Notes under the pieces: model-generated | What the model was told of the DNA's origin: nothing | Database searches by the model: none | Seen by the model: the letters and a program-made list of their open reading frames with translations, nothing else | Source: Methanomethylovorans hollandica DSM 15978 | Lineage (GTDB): Archaea > Halobacteriota > Methanosarcinia > Methanosarcinales > Methanosarcinaceae | Reading direction: 5' to 3' | Length of the DNA: 64,000 nt | NCBI RefSeq assembly: GCF_000328665.1 | Contig: NC_019977.1 | Coordinates: 868,001 to 932,000 of the forward strand | Position numbers and translations under genes: made by a program | In this document: positions 8,495-17,202 of the stretch, piece after piece | How positions within the stretch are numbered: position 1 is the stretch's first letter | How the letters are laid out: the number at the start of each line of letters is the position of its first letter

Positions 8495-9202
8495 TTGAAA
8501 GGATCAATTTTCTTAATTGCATTACTCCTTCTGGTTTCCCATGCCATGGCAGAAGCAGTCTATGAGAATGATGTACTGCTGGAAAAGAACAGTGTAAGTT
8601 TAACTATATTTGAAACATACAATTTAACTGATGCAAGTGAATTCAGAGCATCTCTGGATAGTGATAATGATTCTCAGGTAACGGAACCGGAGGTCTCTTC
8701 TTTTAAAGGATCATATCTTGCATCGAGATCTCCACAGTTCATGGAGTATGTAAAGGTGGATGATGGTAATGTGACCTTGTATATGGATTCCGTCACTATG
8801 AACCTTTACAACGCCACAGGCAAAGTCACCCAAGATCCTCTTTATGTAAGTACAACCATTAATTACGGTCTTACTCCGCAGCTAGGTGCCGATGACCATT
8901 TTATATGGGTCATGGGCCATCCCCTGATAGAAAGAATGCGTATACAGCTTCCCAAGGGTGCAGTTCTTGTTTCCAGCAATGGTCTTGAGAATATGACCAC
9001 ATTGGAAACAGACCCTGTTCTACTGGAAGGTAAGAGTGGAATCCGTAGCTTTATGGCGGATAACAGATCCACCTTTGAATATGCTACAACTGTAGAGTTC
9101 CGTGATCCTTATTTGTATGAGCATGGATATGTTCTGCCTTTTCTGTTAGGCGTAGAATTACTTTTGATCATTCTTGTCCTTCATGTGAGAAGAAAGCGTT
9201 AA
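8495..9202 (+). CDS. Secreted membrane-anchored protein with EF-hand-like loop
   Basis: The 235-aa protein uses a TTG start supported by a strong GGAGGTG ribosome-binding site eight bases upstream. It has an N-terminal signal peptide (FLIALLLLVSHAMA), an extracellular domain, and a C-terminal membrane helix VLPFLLGVELLLIILVLHV followed by RRKR, so the body lies outside the cell. Residues 55-66, DSDNDSQVTEPE, fit the 12-residue calcium loop of EF hands or dockerins. No family was recognised. Its place directly behind archaellin B2 suggests a role at the cell surface near the archaellum, which is inference. Confidence 0.7.
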   Translation: MKGSIFLIALLLLVSHAMAEAVYENDVLLEKNSVSLTIFETYNLTDASEFRASLDSDNDSQVTEPEVSSFKGSYLASRSPQFMEYVKVDDGNVTLYMDSVTMNLYNATGKVTQDPLYVSTTINYGLTPQLGADDHFIWVMGHPLIERMRIQLPKGAVLVSSNGLENMTTLETDPVLLEGKSGIRSFMADNRSTFEYATTVEFRDPYLYEHGYVLPFLLGVELLLIILVLHVRRKR

Positions 9203-9226
9203 ATAATATATTTGCTTTATTATAAT

Positions 9227-10183
9227 ATGAGTTTAATGAGATCTCCAAACTTATTCCTCATATTGGTCCTTTTCATTTTTTCCATATGCGGAAGTGGCTG
9301 TTCAAGCCAGGATCCTTCAGGAACAGTGAACACTACAGTAATTGAATTTCTGGAAGCTGTTAATGCCGGCAATAAAGATCTTGCTTTCAGTATGTATCAA
9401 GGCAAGGATTTTCTGGTCCCTGCCAGCATAGAGATGTCCTTCAAGAACAAGAAATTCTCTCCAGGTGGTCTTCAAGAAGTGGTGATCACTTCAGAGGGGC
9501 ATACTGACAATGTTGCGGTTGCTACGGCGGAATGTACAGTGGCAAAACTCGATGATGATGGTAACGAGATCGAAAGAACTCTTCTTCCTGTATACTTCAA
9601 GCTTCAGGACACAGAAATTGGATGGATCATAATCAGAGTCACTTTCTCTGCTCCCCTTGAACTCTCTGAAGATGGTCTTGTCAGCATTGAGGTTCCAAAG
9701 ACTCCTATTGATCCTATCACAGAGAACGCTGTACCTATAAGTATATTTTCGGTAATGCTTTTCGGTACTGGTATATATCTCAACCAGAAGGAAAAACAAA
9801 AACACAATAATAGTAGCAGGACTGTGGATACCAGCAATGCTGCTTCCATACCCAAGGAATCTCTTGTTCAGTTCATCAGGATCGTTCCTTCACAACAAGT
9901 TGTGGCGGGCGGGAAGACAACTATTGGTGTATGGGTAAAGAATTTCTCTCAGCAGCCATACGAGAAATTCGCTGTAAAAGCCAGATTTCCTAATACTGTG
10001 GATATCAAAGAGCTCTCTCTTTTCTTTGGTTCCATAGCTGCTGGTCAGACAGTGAAGCAAAGCTGGACATTTGTGCCCAAGATGCAAGGATGGCTTGGGG
10101 TGGAAGAGCCCACTATTGTGTTCGAGTATCTGGGTACTAAATATGCCGGAACTTTAGATACGGTATGGGTCCCGGTTCAATAA
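9227..10183 (+). CDS. Lipoprotein/membrane protein with Ig-like C-terminal domain
   Basis: About 318 aa; the start is uncertain between 9227 and 9236 because no clear ribosome-binding site is seen. It begins with a signal sequence ending in a Cys-containing lipobox-like site (SICGSGCSS). The next ~120 residues (NTTVIEFLEAVNAGNKDLAF and so on) resemble NTF2-like extracytoplasmic DUF4878-type domains. A second hydrophobic stretch (VPISIFSVMLFGTGIYL) is followed by a Lys-rich linker and a beta-rich domain (VWVKNFSQQPYEKFAVKA, FGSIAAGQTVKQSWTF) like Ig-fold or CARDB domains. Function unknown. Confidence 0.65.
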   Translation: MSLMRSPNLFLILVLFIFSICGSGCSSQDPSGTVNTTVIEFLEAVNAGNKDLAFSMYQGKDFLVPASIEMSFKNKKFSPGGLQEVVITSEGHTDNVAVATAECTVAKLDDDGNEIERTLLPVYFKLQDTEIGWIIIRVTFSAPLELSEDGLVSIEVPKTPIDPITENAVPISIFSVMLFGTGIYLNQKEKQKHNNSSRTVDTSNAASIPKESLVQFIRIVPSQQVVAGGKTTIGVWVKNFSQQPYEKFAVKARFPNTVDIKELSLFFGSIAAGQTVKQSWTFVPKMQGWLGVEEPTIVFEYLGTKYAGTLDTVWVPVQ

Positions 10184-10204
10184 ATACTGATACACGGAGG
10201 CATT

Positions 10205-12115
10205 ATGATCAAGGAAGATGGAACTGGCGCTCTGGAAAAAGGATATGATGCAAAGGACGCTATGTCAAAATTTAACAAGCTGATCGCATTACGTTTTAAC
10301 GATAGCTCAGGAAATATCTTCAAAGATCAGGATGACATCTCTCTTATGTCTGTTGTGGAAGAGGTCATTGCCTCACCAGAAAAAGGAAGTACAGAGGATA
10401 CTGTAGTTTGTGCTGATCCCAACAATAATGCTGATTCATCTGCAAATGATGCTGTGAGCTATCAACAGGAGCAACGATCATCTGTTGTGACTATGGGAAC
10501 AGATCATGGGCAGGAATGGTATAATAAACTAAACGAATTGGCTTCCACCAGTTTTGAGGGAGTGTCTTATGAGTCATGTGCAATAAAGCTGGAAGATCCT
10601 AAAAATACAAGTACAATTGTTCGTGAGCCAGCTGGACAATCAGTGATCGATCAAAAATTGAATGCAATATTGAAAAAGAACGAAGATGCAATAAAGTCTA
10701 TTCCGGATAAGGAACAAGAAAGTGCCGTTTTTGTCCAAAATGGGAAAGGAAAAGCAGCATCATTTCCGGATCGAGAAAAACAAACACAAACCTCAGATCA
10801 GATCACAAAGGGCATTACCAGGGATGTGGGTGACAAGCCTCTCGTAACCGAGGATATTGTCAGCATTATGGATAAGCTGGATTCAATTGAATCCGAGATG
10901 AAGAAGAAAGAGCTTTCACGGGCTGAAACTATGCGCATGCCAGCGGCTGAAAAGCATATTCCTCGGCAGCAAATGAATGGGAATATGAAACAATCTTCCT
11001 TTGAGGCTCAGTTCAAAAAAGCTCATGGAGTTAAAAATGATCTGCCTGCAAAAGTGGCTGTGTTGTACTCCGAAGCTCACGTTGCACATTCACCTAAAAA
11101 CACCAGTGTTCAGGACTTGGAACGCCCCGAGCGTCTTACGAGGGCTATGGATTATCTGCAACGCAGTGGTGTTTTTGGTGAACGATGTGATCTTATCACT
11201 GAAAAATATCCTGCTTCAGAAGAAGACCTTTTACTGGTCCATTCAAATGATTATATCAGGTTCGTCAGATCATACTCTGCTTCAGGTGGGGGTTTTCTGG
11301 GTGACAGCACTTACATGACTTCCGAGACCTTCGAAGTTGCTCGACTTGCTGTGGGTTCGGCCATAAAGGCCGGCGAACTTGTGCTGTCAGGGCAATACGC
11401 CGCAGCCATGGTGATGATACGACCTCCTGGTCACCATGCGAGTGTTGATAAATACAGAGGATTTTGTATTTTTAATAATGTGGCTGTTCTGGCTCGTTAT
11501 CTGCAGAAGAAAAAAGGTCTGTCCAAAATAATGATCATTGACTGGGACGCCCATGCAGGTGATGGCACCATGGAGATATTCTACAATGATCCCACTGTAA
11601 TGTTTGTATCCCTGCATCGTGACCCATATGATTTCTATCCACGCAGAGGTTTCAGTTCCCAGATAGGAGAAGGGCCGGGTTTGGGTTACACTGTCAACGT
11701 GGAAATACCTGTGGGAGCAGGAGACGAAGAATATGCTTTTGCTTTTGACGAATTGGTGATCCCTCTTTTGCATAACTTCTCACCGGATTTTGTAATATGC
11801 AGCTGTGGGTTCGATGCCTATTACAAGGAACAGCACATAAAGCTGAATCTTACTTCTGCTGGCTATCACATGATGACACAGAAGATCATGTCTGCCATAA
11901 ATGGAAACTTTGTGCTCGTAATGGAAGGTGGTTATCATAAGTTCAATGGCCATCTTACGCATGTGGTCATCAATTCGCTGCTTGACCTCCCGAATCCTAT
12001 AGACGATATACTTAAAACTACTGAATATGAAAGCAATCAGCAGAATATGATCCTTAAAGAGACAGAGAAAAATATCTCCTATGTTAAGAATAAATTAGCA
12101 TTCAAGGACCGCTAA
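10205..12115 (+). CDS. Histone-deacetylase-family enzyme with long disordered N-terminus
   Basis: Of the 636 aa, roughly residues 1-280 are low-complexity, charged and probably disordered; residues ~282-600 form an arginase-fold HDAC/acetoin-utilisation domain. Active-site elements are all visible: RPPGHHAS (~405, the catalytic His pair), IDWDAHAGDGT (~445, zinc ligands Asp and His), GFDA (~534, third zinc ligand) and MEGGY (~573, catalytic Tyr). It should therefore be an active zinc-dependent deacetylase of acetyl-lysine or a small acetyl-amine. The family is usually 300-450 aa, so the N-terminal extension is unusual. It lies in a train with two GNAT proteins and signalling genes. Confidence 0.9.
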   Translation: MIKEDGTGALEKGYDAKDAMSKFNKLIALRFNDSSGNIFKDQDDISLMSVVEEVIASPEKGSTEDTVVCADPNNNADSSANDAVSYQQEQRSSVVTMGTDHGQEWYNKLNELASTSFEGVSYESCAIKLEDPKNTSTIVREPAGQSVIDQKLNAILKKNEDAIKSIPDKEQESAVFVQNGKGKAASFPDREKQTQTSDQITKGITRDVGDKPLVTEDIVSIMDKLDSIESEMKKKELSRAETMRMPAAEKHIPRQQMNGNMKQSSFEAQFKKAHGVKNDLPAKVAVLYSEAHVAHSPKNTSVQDLERPERLTRAMDYLQRSGVFGERCDLITEKYPASEEDLLLVHSNDYIRFVRSYSASGGGFLGDSTYMTSETFEVARLAVGSAIKAGELVLSGQYAAAMVMIRPPGHHASVDKYRGFCIFNNVAVLARYLQKKKGLSKIMIIDWDAHAGDGTMEIFYNDPTVMFVSLHRDPYDFYPRRGFSSQIGEGPGLGYTVNVEIPVGAGDEEYAFAFDELVIPLLHNFSPDFVICSCGFDAYYKEQHIKLNLTSAGYHMMTQKIMSAINGNFVLVMEGGYHKFNGHLTHVVINSLLDLPNPIDDILKTTEYESNQQNMILKETEKNISYVKNKLAFKDR

Positions 12116-12124
12116 AGAGGAAGA

Positions 12125-12256
12125 ATGCGCAGCACAGGTGTGATATTCAATACTAATCATGAGCTCCATGATTATATGCTGAAAGGTGGTTATCATGATG
12201 ATCTTGGCCTCCCGGCAAAGTTCTTGCAGGTGCATGTTCGGGGAGAAGCTGAATGA
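12125..12256 (+). CDS. Small 43-aa protein, translationally coupled to GNAT gene
   Basis: A short frame begins at ATG 12125 with an AGAGG ribosome-binding site overlapping the end of the deacetylase gene, and its TGA overlaps the next start (ATGA at 12253-12256). The product (MRSTGVIFNTNHELHDYMLK, then GGYHDDLGLPAKFLQVHVRG and EAE) has no recognised family and could also be a leader peptide. The perfect coupling on both sides is the argument that it is translated. Confidence 0.5.
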   Translation: MRSTGVIFNTNHELHDYMLKGGYHDDLGLPAKFLQVHVRGEAE

Positions 12257-13230
12257 ACTTAAGAACCTGTGTCATATTACTGGGAATTTTAACATGTAGA
12301 TTTGGTGTTCATATGATAGAACTTGCTTATTATAATAGTGGATTAAGGTTCTTTAAGCTGAAATATCCATATGAGCTGGATAAGCTGAAAATTGGCAGAT
12401 TTGATTATTTCAATAAACATCTGGGTATGAACGACTACATGGGTAACTTTAGCAGTTGGCTCAAAAGACAATCAGTGACCCTTATAGTTGGAATAGATAA
12501 TGTTACCATCGTGGGTTGGGTAATGGCAGAGAGATGGAAGCAAAATGCTAAGGATGGCCATCCTGTCTATGTATTGAGGGCTATCGAGGTTTCTCCGTCT
12601 ATTGCGCGTACAGGTATTGGTAGAACTCTATTCGTACTAAGCTTCAAAGCCTGTCCCGGACATATGCTGACCAAGCCTGTGAACTCTGTAGCAAAGACTT
12701 TTTTTCTTTCCCTGGGTTTCCAGGAACCCGACAGAAATTGTCCAGTTGATCTGAGTAGTTATCCTGGTTATCTTTTTCTTCCTGAAGCTTACGAATTGCA
12801 GAGCATTCCCCATGAACTTATAATGATCAAAGGGGGACTTGTGGAGTGCCAGAATGAAACTTCTGTGAAGGATATTCTCCGCCCGGCCTTCACTTTAAAT
12901 TCTCTTCAGGATGCTGAAGTGACTCCTGAAAAAGAAGATACGCTCATCAGAAGCATTGGTCTGAATAACATAGCCAAAGCTGAACCAAAAGCAGAAACAG
13001 ATTGCAATTGTGCCGGATACTCCAAACTCTCTTCCATTCCTGTGATCGCAGATGTTGCAGACCAAGCTGATTCTCAGAGCAGAGAGTTCTTAAAAGAACA
13101 CAAAATGATGACCTCTTGCTGTTGTGGTGAGTATATGACCCATAAATATGTAGTATCAGGTAGCTCCCGGGGTTTTCTTTTTGTATGCACTTCGTGCGGA
13201 AAAGAACGATATTTTCTTAAAAATCAATGA
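12253..13230 (+). CDS. GNAT-type N-acetyltransferase with C-terminal zinc ribbon
   Basis: In this 325-aa protein residues ~60-165 form a GNAT fold: a beta strand TLIVGIDNVTIVGWVMAE, then AIEVSPSIARTGIGRTLF with the acetyl-CoA pyrophosphate-binding R-x-x-G-x-G (~118-124), and NSVAKTFFLSLGF at the end. After a variable linker, residues ~287-316 hold CCCGEY...CTSCG, a zinc-ribbon-like Cys cluster. A GGGAG ribosome-binding site supports ATG 12253; an in-frame ATG at 12313 is possible and would remove a hydrophobic stretch. It is a paralogue of the GNAT at 18661. Substrate unknown; a protein lysine or N-terminus is plausible because a deacetylase is encoded next door. Confidence 0.75.
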   Translation: MNLRTCVILLGILTCRFGVHMIELAYYNSGLRFFKLKYPYELDKLKIGRFDYFNKHLGMNDYMGNFSSWLKRQSVTLIVGIDNVTIVGWVMAERWKQNAKDGHPVYVLRAIEVSPSIARTGIGRTLFVLSFKACPGHMLTKPVNSVAKTFFLSLGFQEPDRNCPVDLSSYPGYLFLPEAYELQSIPHELIMIKGGLVECQNETSVKDILRPAFTLNSLQDAEVTPEKEDTLIRSIGLNNIAKAEPKAETDCNCAGYSKLSSIPVIADVADQADSQSREFLKEHKMMTSCCCGEYMTHKYVVSGSSRGFLFVCTSCGKERYFLKNQ

Positions 13231-13322
13231 TATTCTTATTTTTCCATTCATCATCTTCTTTCATGATCTTAAATGGTTGCATTCACCTGCAAACTCATAG
13301 AAACTGTTTTATTTGTTTAATT

Positions 13323-13333
13323 CTATATATTAT
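13323..13333 (+). promoter_or_regulatory. TATA-box promoter before the CheF-like gene
   Basis: The sequence CTATATATTAT lies 37-47 nt upstream of ATG 13370, in the only sizeable gap (139 nt) of the downstream train, so a second promoter may drive the CheF/V4R/KaiC group separately from the archaellin-HDAC part. Confidence 0.45.
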
Positions 13334-13369
13334 CTACTTATACTAAAAACAATTAAGGATAGGTAAAAC

Positions 13370-13957
13370 ATGGCTCAGGAGCAGGGTATTGCAAAAGTGG
13401 ATCTTAATTATATCTTCAAAGCTGTCATTATGGGAACTTCTCTCTACTCTGATAACTGGGAGAAAGGAGTACTTTATCTCACTAATCTAAATCTGTGGTT
13501 CTCTGAAGGTAAAGGCTGGTTCACTATTCCACTTAAGAACATAACAATGGTGGGTCGGGAGGTTCCTAATACCATACGTATGAAAGCACAGCGTGCCATA
13601 GGTACAACCCAAGTACTGATCATCGACTATCTTCAGGCTTCCAGTATAAGTGCTGATTCATATGCATCATCAGTGGCACTATTAGGTGGTAACGAAGTAG
13701 TCGTTAACACCTTGAAAGCTTATCTGCAGCCGATGTGTGGAACTCCTCCCAGGGCTCAGTCCCTTTCAGACATTGATAAGAAACTGCTTTACATGCTTTA
13801 CACAGGTATCAATGATATGCTTAAACTTTCCTTCCTCATAGGAACGGATGCAGAAACCCTTGCCGGGAGTTTCAAAAATCTCAGGGATCAGGGACTCTGT
13901 GATACAATGGGAAAACTGACACAAGAAGGTATGACAAGGATCAAAGAGCTGATGTAA
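13370..13957 (+). CDS. CheF-like (DUF439) chemotaxis-archaellum adaptor
   Basis: The 195-aa protein has an N-terminal beta-rich part (GVLYLTNLNLWFSEGKGWFT, then IPLKNITMVGREV) resembling the PH/GRAM-like fold of CheF, and a C-terminal winged helix (LSDIDKKLLYMLYTGINDML, then LRDQGLCDTMGKLTQEG). CheF proteins (DUF439) link the CheY/CheC/CheD chemotaxis proteins to the archaellum motor in Halobacterium. This copy is shorter than haloarchaeal CheF (~280 aa) and is assigned from pattern only. It heads a run of signalling genes beside archaellins, which agrees with such a role. Confidence 0.6.
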   Translation: MAQEQGIAKVDLNYIFKAVIMGTSLYSDNWEKGVLYLTNLNLWFSEGKGWFTIPLKNITMVGREVPNTIRMKAQRAIGTTQVLIIDYLQASSISADSYASSVALLGGNEVVVNTLKAYLQPMCGTPPRAQSLSDIDKKLLYMLYTGINDMLKLSFLIGTDAETLAGSFKNLRDQGLCDTMGKLTQEGMTRIKELM

Positions 13958-14000
13958 TGGTCTTGTTTCTGACAATTTTTACTGGCAGGGGGTCTAGGAT

Positions 14001-14984
14001 ATGAGTTATATACCCCCAGGATTGCCCCCTTTTATGACCTCACAGGCAGGTGGTCCTCCACCCATGGCTTCAGGTGGCAGTTTTGCTCAGTCTCTTGGTG
14101 CTTTTGGTACCATGCTAAAGATACAGGAAACGATCAGCACCAGATTCCCAAAATCCAAGGTACCATGGAAGGATACCCGGATCTTTCTGCGTGCACATAC
14201 CATTGAATCGATCAGGTCCACTCCTTTGTATGGTTTTATGATGTATTTGTTCAAAGAAGTGGGTCTGGGAGACATGCAACTCGTAGGATATGCGCCAATG
14301 CATTATGTGTTCGCAGTTCCTGGCTGTCCTGTTTGTAGCATATATCCTGCTCTTCACGATCAGAAAGTATGCGTAGCTACGACCGATGCCTTACACAGGT
14401 TCTTCAAAGAGGATCTAGAGTTGGAATGCATGGTCGAGGAGACAGAATGTGCGAAAGACAGTGGAGCGGTTTGCAAGTTCAAAATATCATTGCAGCCCAT
14501 TTCTGCTTATCAGATCCTCCTTGATGATAATGACAAATTGATCCTCTCCGGGAAAAGACCTCAGGCTATAGAACAGCCTGAACTTGTCAGCAGGGTAGAG
14601 ATTCTTACCATCTATAAACTTCTTGATCGAGGCAAACTTTCTGATATCGGTGAAGCTTACATGCAGTTTGCAGGCAGTATGCCGGTAAAAGAAAAAATAT
14701 TCGATCCACCATGGAAGACAGCCGAGGAGCTCAAATCCATAATTTCTAAACATGGTGCCTTTGGTGCCGCTTTTGGGGAAATGGCTGCTAAAGTTCAGTC
14801 TGTACAGCCTTCCGCTACAAAGATGCCTCCAACTCCATCTGTACCGTCTACATCGTCTGTTTTGCCATCATCGTCCGTTCCTCCTGTGCCATCGATCCAG
14901 GAGGAGGTATCGAAGATCAAAGATGAAGCAAAGAATGCAGGAAGCTTTGCTGAGCTCATAGCAAAGATGAAAAAACAAAACTGA
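14001..14984 (+). CDS. V4R-domain sensor-like protein
   Basis: The 327-aa protein begins with a Pro/Gly-rich tail, then residues ~60-200 look like a V4R (4-vinyl reductase-like) small-molecule-binding domain: TPLYGFMMYLFKEVGLGDMQ, CPVCSIYPALHD, and VEETECAKDSGAVCKFKI with the conserved Cys pattern. A Pro/Ser-rich linker (~270-295) leads to a short C-terminal helix (EEVSKIKDEAKNAGSFAELI). V4R domains bind hydrophobic ligands or metal centres and act as sensors in archaeal and bacterial regulators. The linker-plus-helix tail looks like a docking peptide. Ligand and partner are unknown. Confidence 0.6.
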   Translation: MSYIPPGLPPFMTSQAGGPPPMASGGSFAQSLGAFGTMLKIQETISTRFPKSKVPWKDTRIFLRAHTIESIRSTPLYGFMMYLFKEVGLGDMQLVGYAPMHYVFAVPGCPVCSIYPALHDQKVCVATTDALHRFFKEDLELECMVEETECAKDSGAVCKFKISLQPISAYQILLDDNDKLILSGKRPQAIEQPELVSRVEILTIYKLLDRGKLSDIGEAYMQFAGSMPVKEKIFDPPWKTAEELKSIISKHGAFGAAFGEMAAKVQSVQPSATKMPPTPSVPSTSSVLPSSSVPPVPSIQEEVSKIKDEAKNAGSFAELIAKMKKQN

Positions 14985-14993
14985 GGATTCAAA

Positions 14994-15335
14994 ATGGTTC
15001 GCGATTCACTAAATCTTAAATGTGACCTGATCTCCCGCTTTACCGGCGAGATGGTACGTGTCATCACCGGCAGTTCTCATTATAGAGGAGAATGCCTGAT
15101 GGTAGATATACGATCAAATGATATCTTTCTCAAAGATGTCGTACGTAAGGTAGATTCCGGCTGGGCCAAAGTAACTGACCTCATGTTTATAGGTGGGCCT
15201 TCCGTTGAGGTCATTTATGTTGAATTGGGTTATCCGTTTGAGTTGAACGAATCGCTGATCCTCTCTGTGGAGAACGGCCAGATAAGTCATAGCTCTGATA
15301 TGGACGATGATCATGATTTGGAGGGACTGTTATGA
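14994..15335 (+). CDS. Sm/LSm-like fold protein
   Basis: The 113-aa protein starts with a TGAGGA ribosome-binding site. Residues ~14-47 (RFTGEMVRVITGSSHYRGEC, then LMVDIRSNDIFLKDV) fit the Sm1 motif pattern (G..V.V..g..Y.G.L...D...N..L.d), and LMFIGGPSVEVIYV resembles Sm2 (IrG..I..I). A long acidic tail follows (SDMDDDHDLEG). It is distinct from canonical archaeal SmAP proteins. Its last codons overlap the KaiC start by 4 nt, so the two are likely co-translated. An RNA-binding or purely structural ring role is possible; this is a fold guess from sequence pattern. Confidence 0.5.
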   Translation: MVRDSLNLKCDLISRFTGEMVRVITGSSHYRGECLMVDIRSNDIFLKDVVRKVDSGWAKVTDLMFIGGPSVEVIYVELGYPFELNESLILSVENGQISHSSDMDDDHDLEGLL

Positions 15336-16411
15336 GCGAAGAGGTTAGGATCCCTACAGGCATATTGGGCCTGGACAGGGTGATAGAAGGCGGTGTGCGC
15401 GATAATACCACATTGCTAGTTGTGGGCTCAAGCGGTACTGGTAAATCTACTTTTGCAATGCAGTATCTTGCTTATGGGCTTGAACATGGGGAGAATGCTC
15501 TTTATGTCAGCATGGAAGAACCGGCAGAACAGATCCTCAGGGAAGCCCGTATGCTGGGTTTCAATTTAGATAGATACTATAACAAAGAACTTTTCTTCTT
15601 CCACTCCAAGGGAAAGGATTTTGTCAAGCTGGTCGACGAACAGTTGCCAGCTCTTGTGGAGGCTAATAAGGACTATGCTGTAAAGACACGGGTGGTCATT
15701 GACCCCCTTACTCCCCTTATCTGGGCCATTCAGGATAAGCAGGAACAGCGAGATATCATCACCAAGCTGTTCTATACATTGAAGCAGCTTGGCCCAGTGC
15801 TTATCACGACCGAAGAACATGCATCTCCGGGAGAAACGGTAGGTGAGGATGTGCTCATCCCTATCTATATGTCCGATGGCGCTGTTCATCTTTCCTACAG
15901 GCCTATTGGCGGCGCTTTTAACCGGGCTCTTGAGATCATAAAAATGCGTGCTACAAGGCACGGGGAAGAAGTCTACCCGTATATATTTGTCCGTGGAATA
16001 GGTGTTGTCGTCAGAACCACTCCTCTTATTTCAGCTGAAGATGCAAATAAATACGATGATCTATTCGACAAAGCGATAAGAACGGCAGGTGATCTCGGTG
16101 CTTCTGAAAGCCTGCTTGAACGTATAGAATATGTGAAGAAGAACTGGGCATATTCCTTCTCGCCCAAGGAAACTCTCCAGATATTCTTTGAATCCCAGGG
16201 GCTTACCGGTTCCATTCGAAAAGAGGATGTTGAAAGACGGAAACAGGAAGCTCAGCATATTGCCGAGCATGCAAGTGAGCAGTCTGCTTTCCTTGCAGAT
16301 GTTGAAAAGACACTTGTTGGTCCAGAACAGACATCCTGTTTTACAAAACAGAAATCTGAAGGTCTTATTGATATCGAGGAGCTTAAGGAACTTGAACAGC
16401 TTGTGAAATAA
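15332..16411 (+). CDS. KaiC/RAD55-family RecA-like ATPase
   Basis: The 359-aa protein has a single KaiC-type RecA domain: IPTGILGLDRVIEGG, Walker A GSSGTGKST (residues 32-40), the YVSMEEPAEQ segment and Walker B-like TRVVIDPLTPL, followed by a C-terminal helical extension unique to this protein. KaiC-like ATPases in archaea have been proposed as signal-transduction hubs linked to motility and chemotaxis. It is not ArlH: it lacks the archaellum-operon context and carries the C-terminal extension. It is translationally coupled with the Sm-like gene and followed by a roadblock-like protein, a common partner of archaeal small signalling ATPases. Confidence 0.85.
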   Translation: MSEEVRIPTGILGLDRVIEGGVRDNTTLLVVGSSGTGKSTFAMQYLAYGLEHGENALYVSMEEPAEQILREARMLGFNLDRYYNKELFFFHSKGKDFVKLVDEQLPALVEANKDYAVKTRVVIDPLTPLIWAIQDKQEQRDIITKLFYTLKQLGPVLITTEEHASPGETVGEDVLIPIYMSDGAVHLSYRPIGGAFNRALEIIKMRATRHGEEVYPYIFVRGIGVVVRTTPLISAEDANKYDDLFDKAIRTAGDLGASESLLERIEYVKKNWAYSFSPKETLQIFFESQGLTGSIRKEDVERRKQEAQHIAEHASEQSAFLADVEKTLVGPEQTSCFTKQKSEGLIDIEELKELEQLVK

Positions 16412-16431
16412 GCATATCTGATGTGGTGCCG

Positions 16432-17202
16432 ATGGCAGTGAAAAAAACAAAAGAGGATCTTGAGGACGTATCTCTGCTAAAGTTTGCACTGGTATCCCAG
16501 TTGAAGAGGACCTACGAAACAAGCGATGTGGATATATTGCTGTTTGCGGGAGCAGATGGAAAGATATATGCTTCGTATATCCCAGACAGTATTGGCCCTA
16601 AGATATTCGAACTGACAAATCTCATTACCAGCAACTTATTGCATATAAATCAGCAACTCTCCATGGGTTTGCAGCAATCAGTGATCGAATATGATTTCGG
16701 TACTGTAATTTTCTCATCTGTGGGAAGAGGCGCACTGTTGATCTCATTGTTCACCACCAAAGTGGACCTTTCTCAGAACATGCGAAAAATAGAGATCACA
16801 AGGGAAGTCATGCAGCATCTTTTCGAGCAGCGGCCGATGACAAAGGATCAGCTCTCAACATACCCCGCAGATGTTTCCCGGGAACTGAGGGAACTTGCAA
16901 AGTGTGTGTTCAATGAAATGTACACACAATCTTCTGAATATAAAAAGAATATGGAGATACTTACAGATATCAAAAAGAAGATAACAGGTGTCATGGGACG
17001 CGGAGAGGTTGATCAGGTATTGGCCATGGCCTTTAATGAAATTGCTTCTTCTCCAAAATGGATGACAGAAAAACTCTGGCTCCTTTTACTGGAACTGGTT
17101 ATTAATGACCAGATACGTCCTCTTCATGGTGATTATATTGCTGATGTTTGTATGGCCGAGTGGATGCCTGATATCAAACGTAAGCTTGAGTCTTTTGTAT
17201 GA
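16432..17202 (+). CDS. Roadblock/LC7-like regulatory protein
   Basis: The ~256-aa protein (start at ATG 16432; an upstream GTG is possible) has an N-terminal ~120 residues with roadblock/LC7 features: VDILLFAGADGKIYASYIPD, then IEYDFGTVIFSSVGRGALLI and a C-terminal helix region. A helical domain follows (~130-256). Roadblock proteins modulate small GTPases and ATPases and often occur beside KaiC-like ATPases. Its TGA overlaps the next ATG (ATGA). Confidence 0.6.
   Translation: MAVKKTKEDLEDVSLLKFALVSQLKRTYETSDVDILLFAGADGKIYASYIPDSIGPKIFELTNLITSNLLHINQQLSMGLQQSVIEYDFGTVIFSSVGRGALLISLFTTKVDLSQNMRKIEITREVMQHLFEQRPMTKDQLSTYPADVSRELRELAKCVFNEMYTQSSEYKKNMEILTDIKKKITGVMGRGEVDQVLAMAFNEIASSPKWMTEKLWLLLLELVINDQIRPLHGDYIADVCMAEWMPDIKRKLESFV

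Noticed and set aside
15332-16411. KaiC-like gene as ArlH (archaellum ATPase regulator)
   Set aside because: The context and the long C-terminal extension differ; ArlH normally sits beside arlI and arlJ, absent here.
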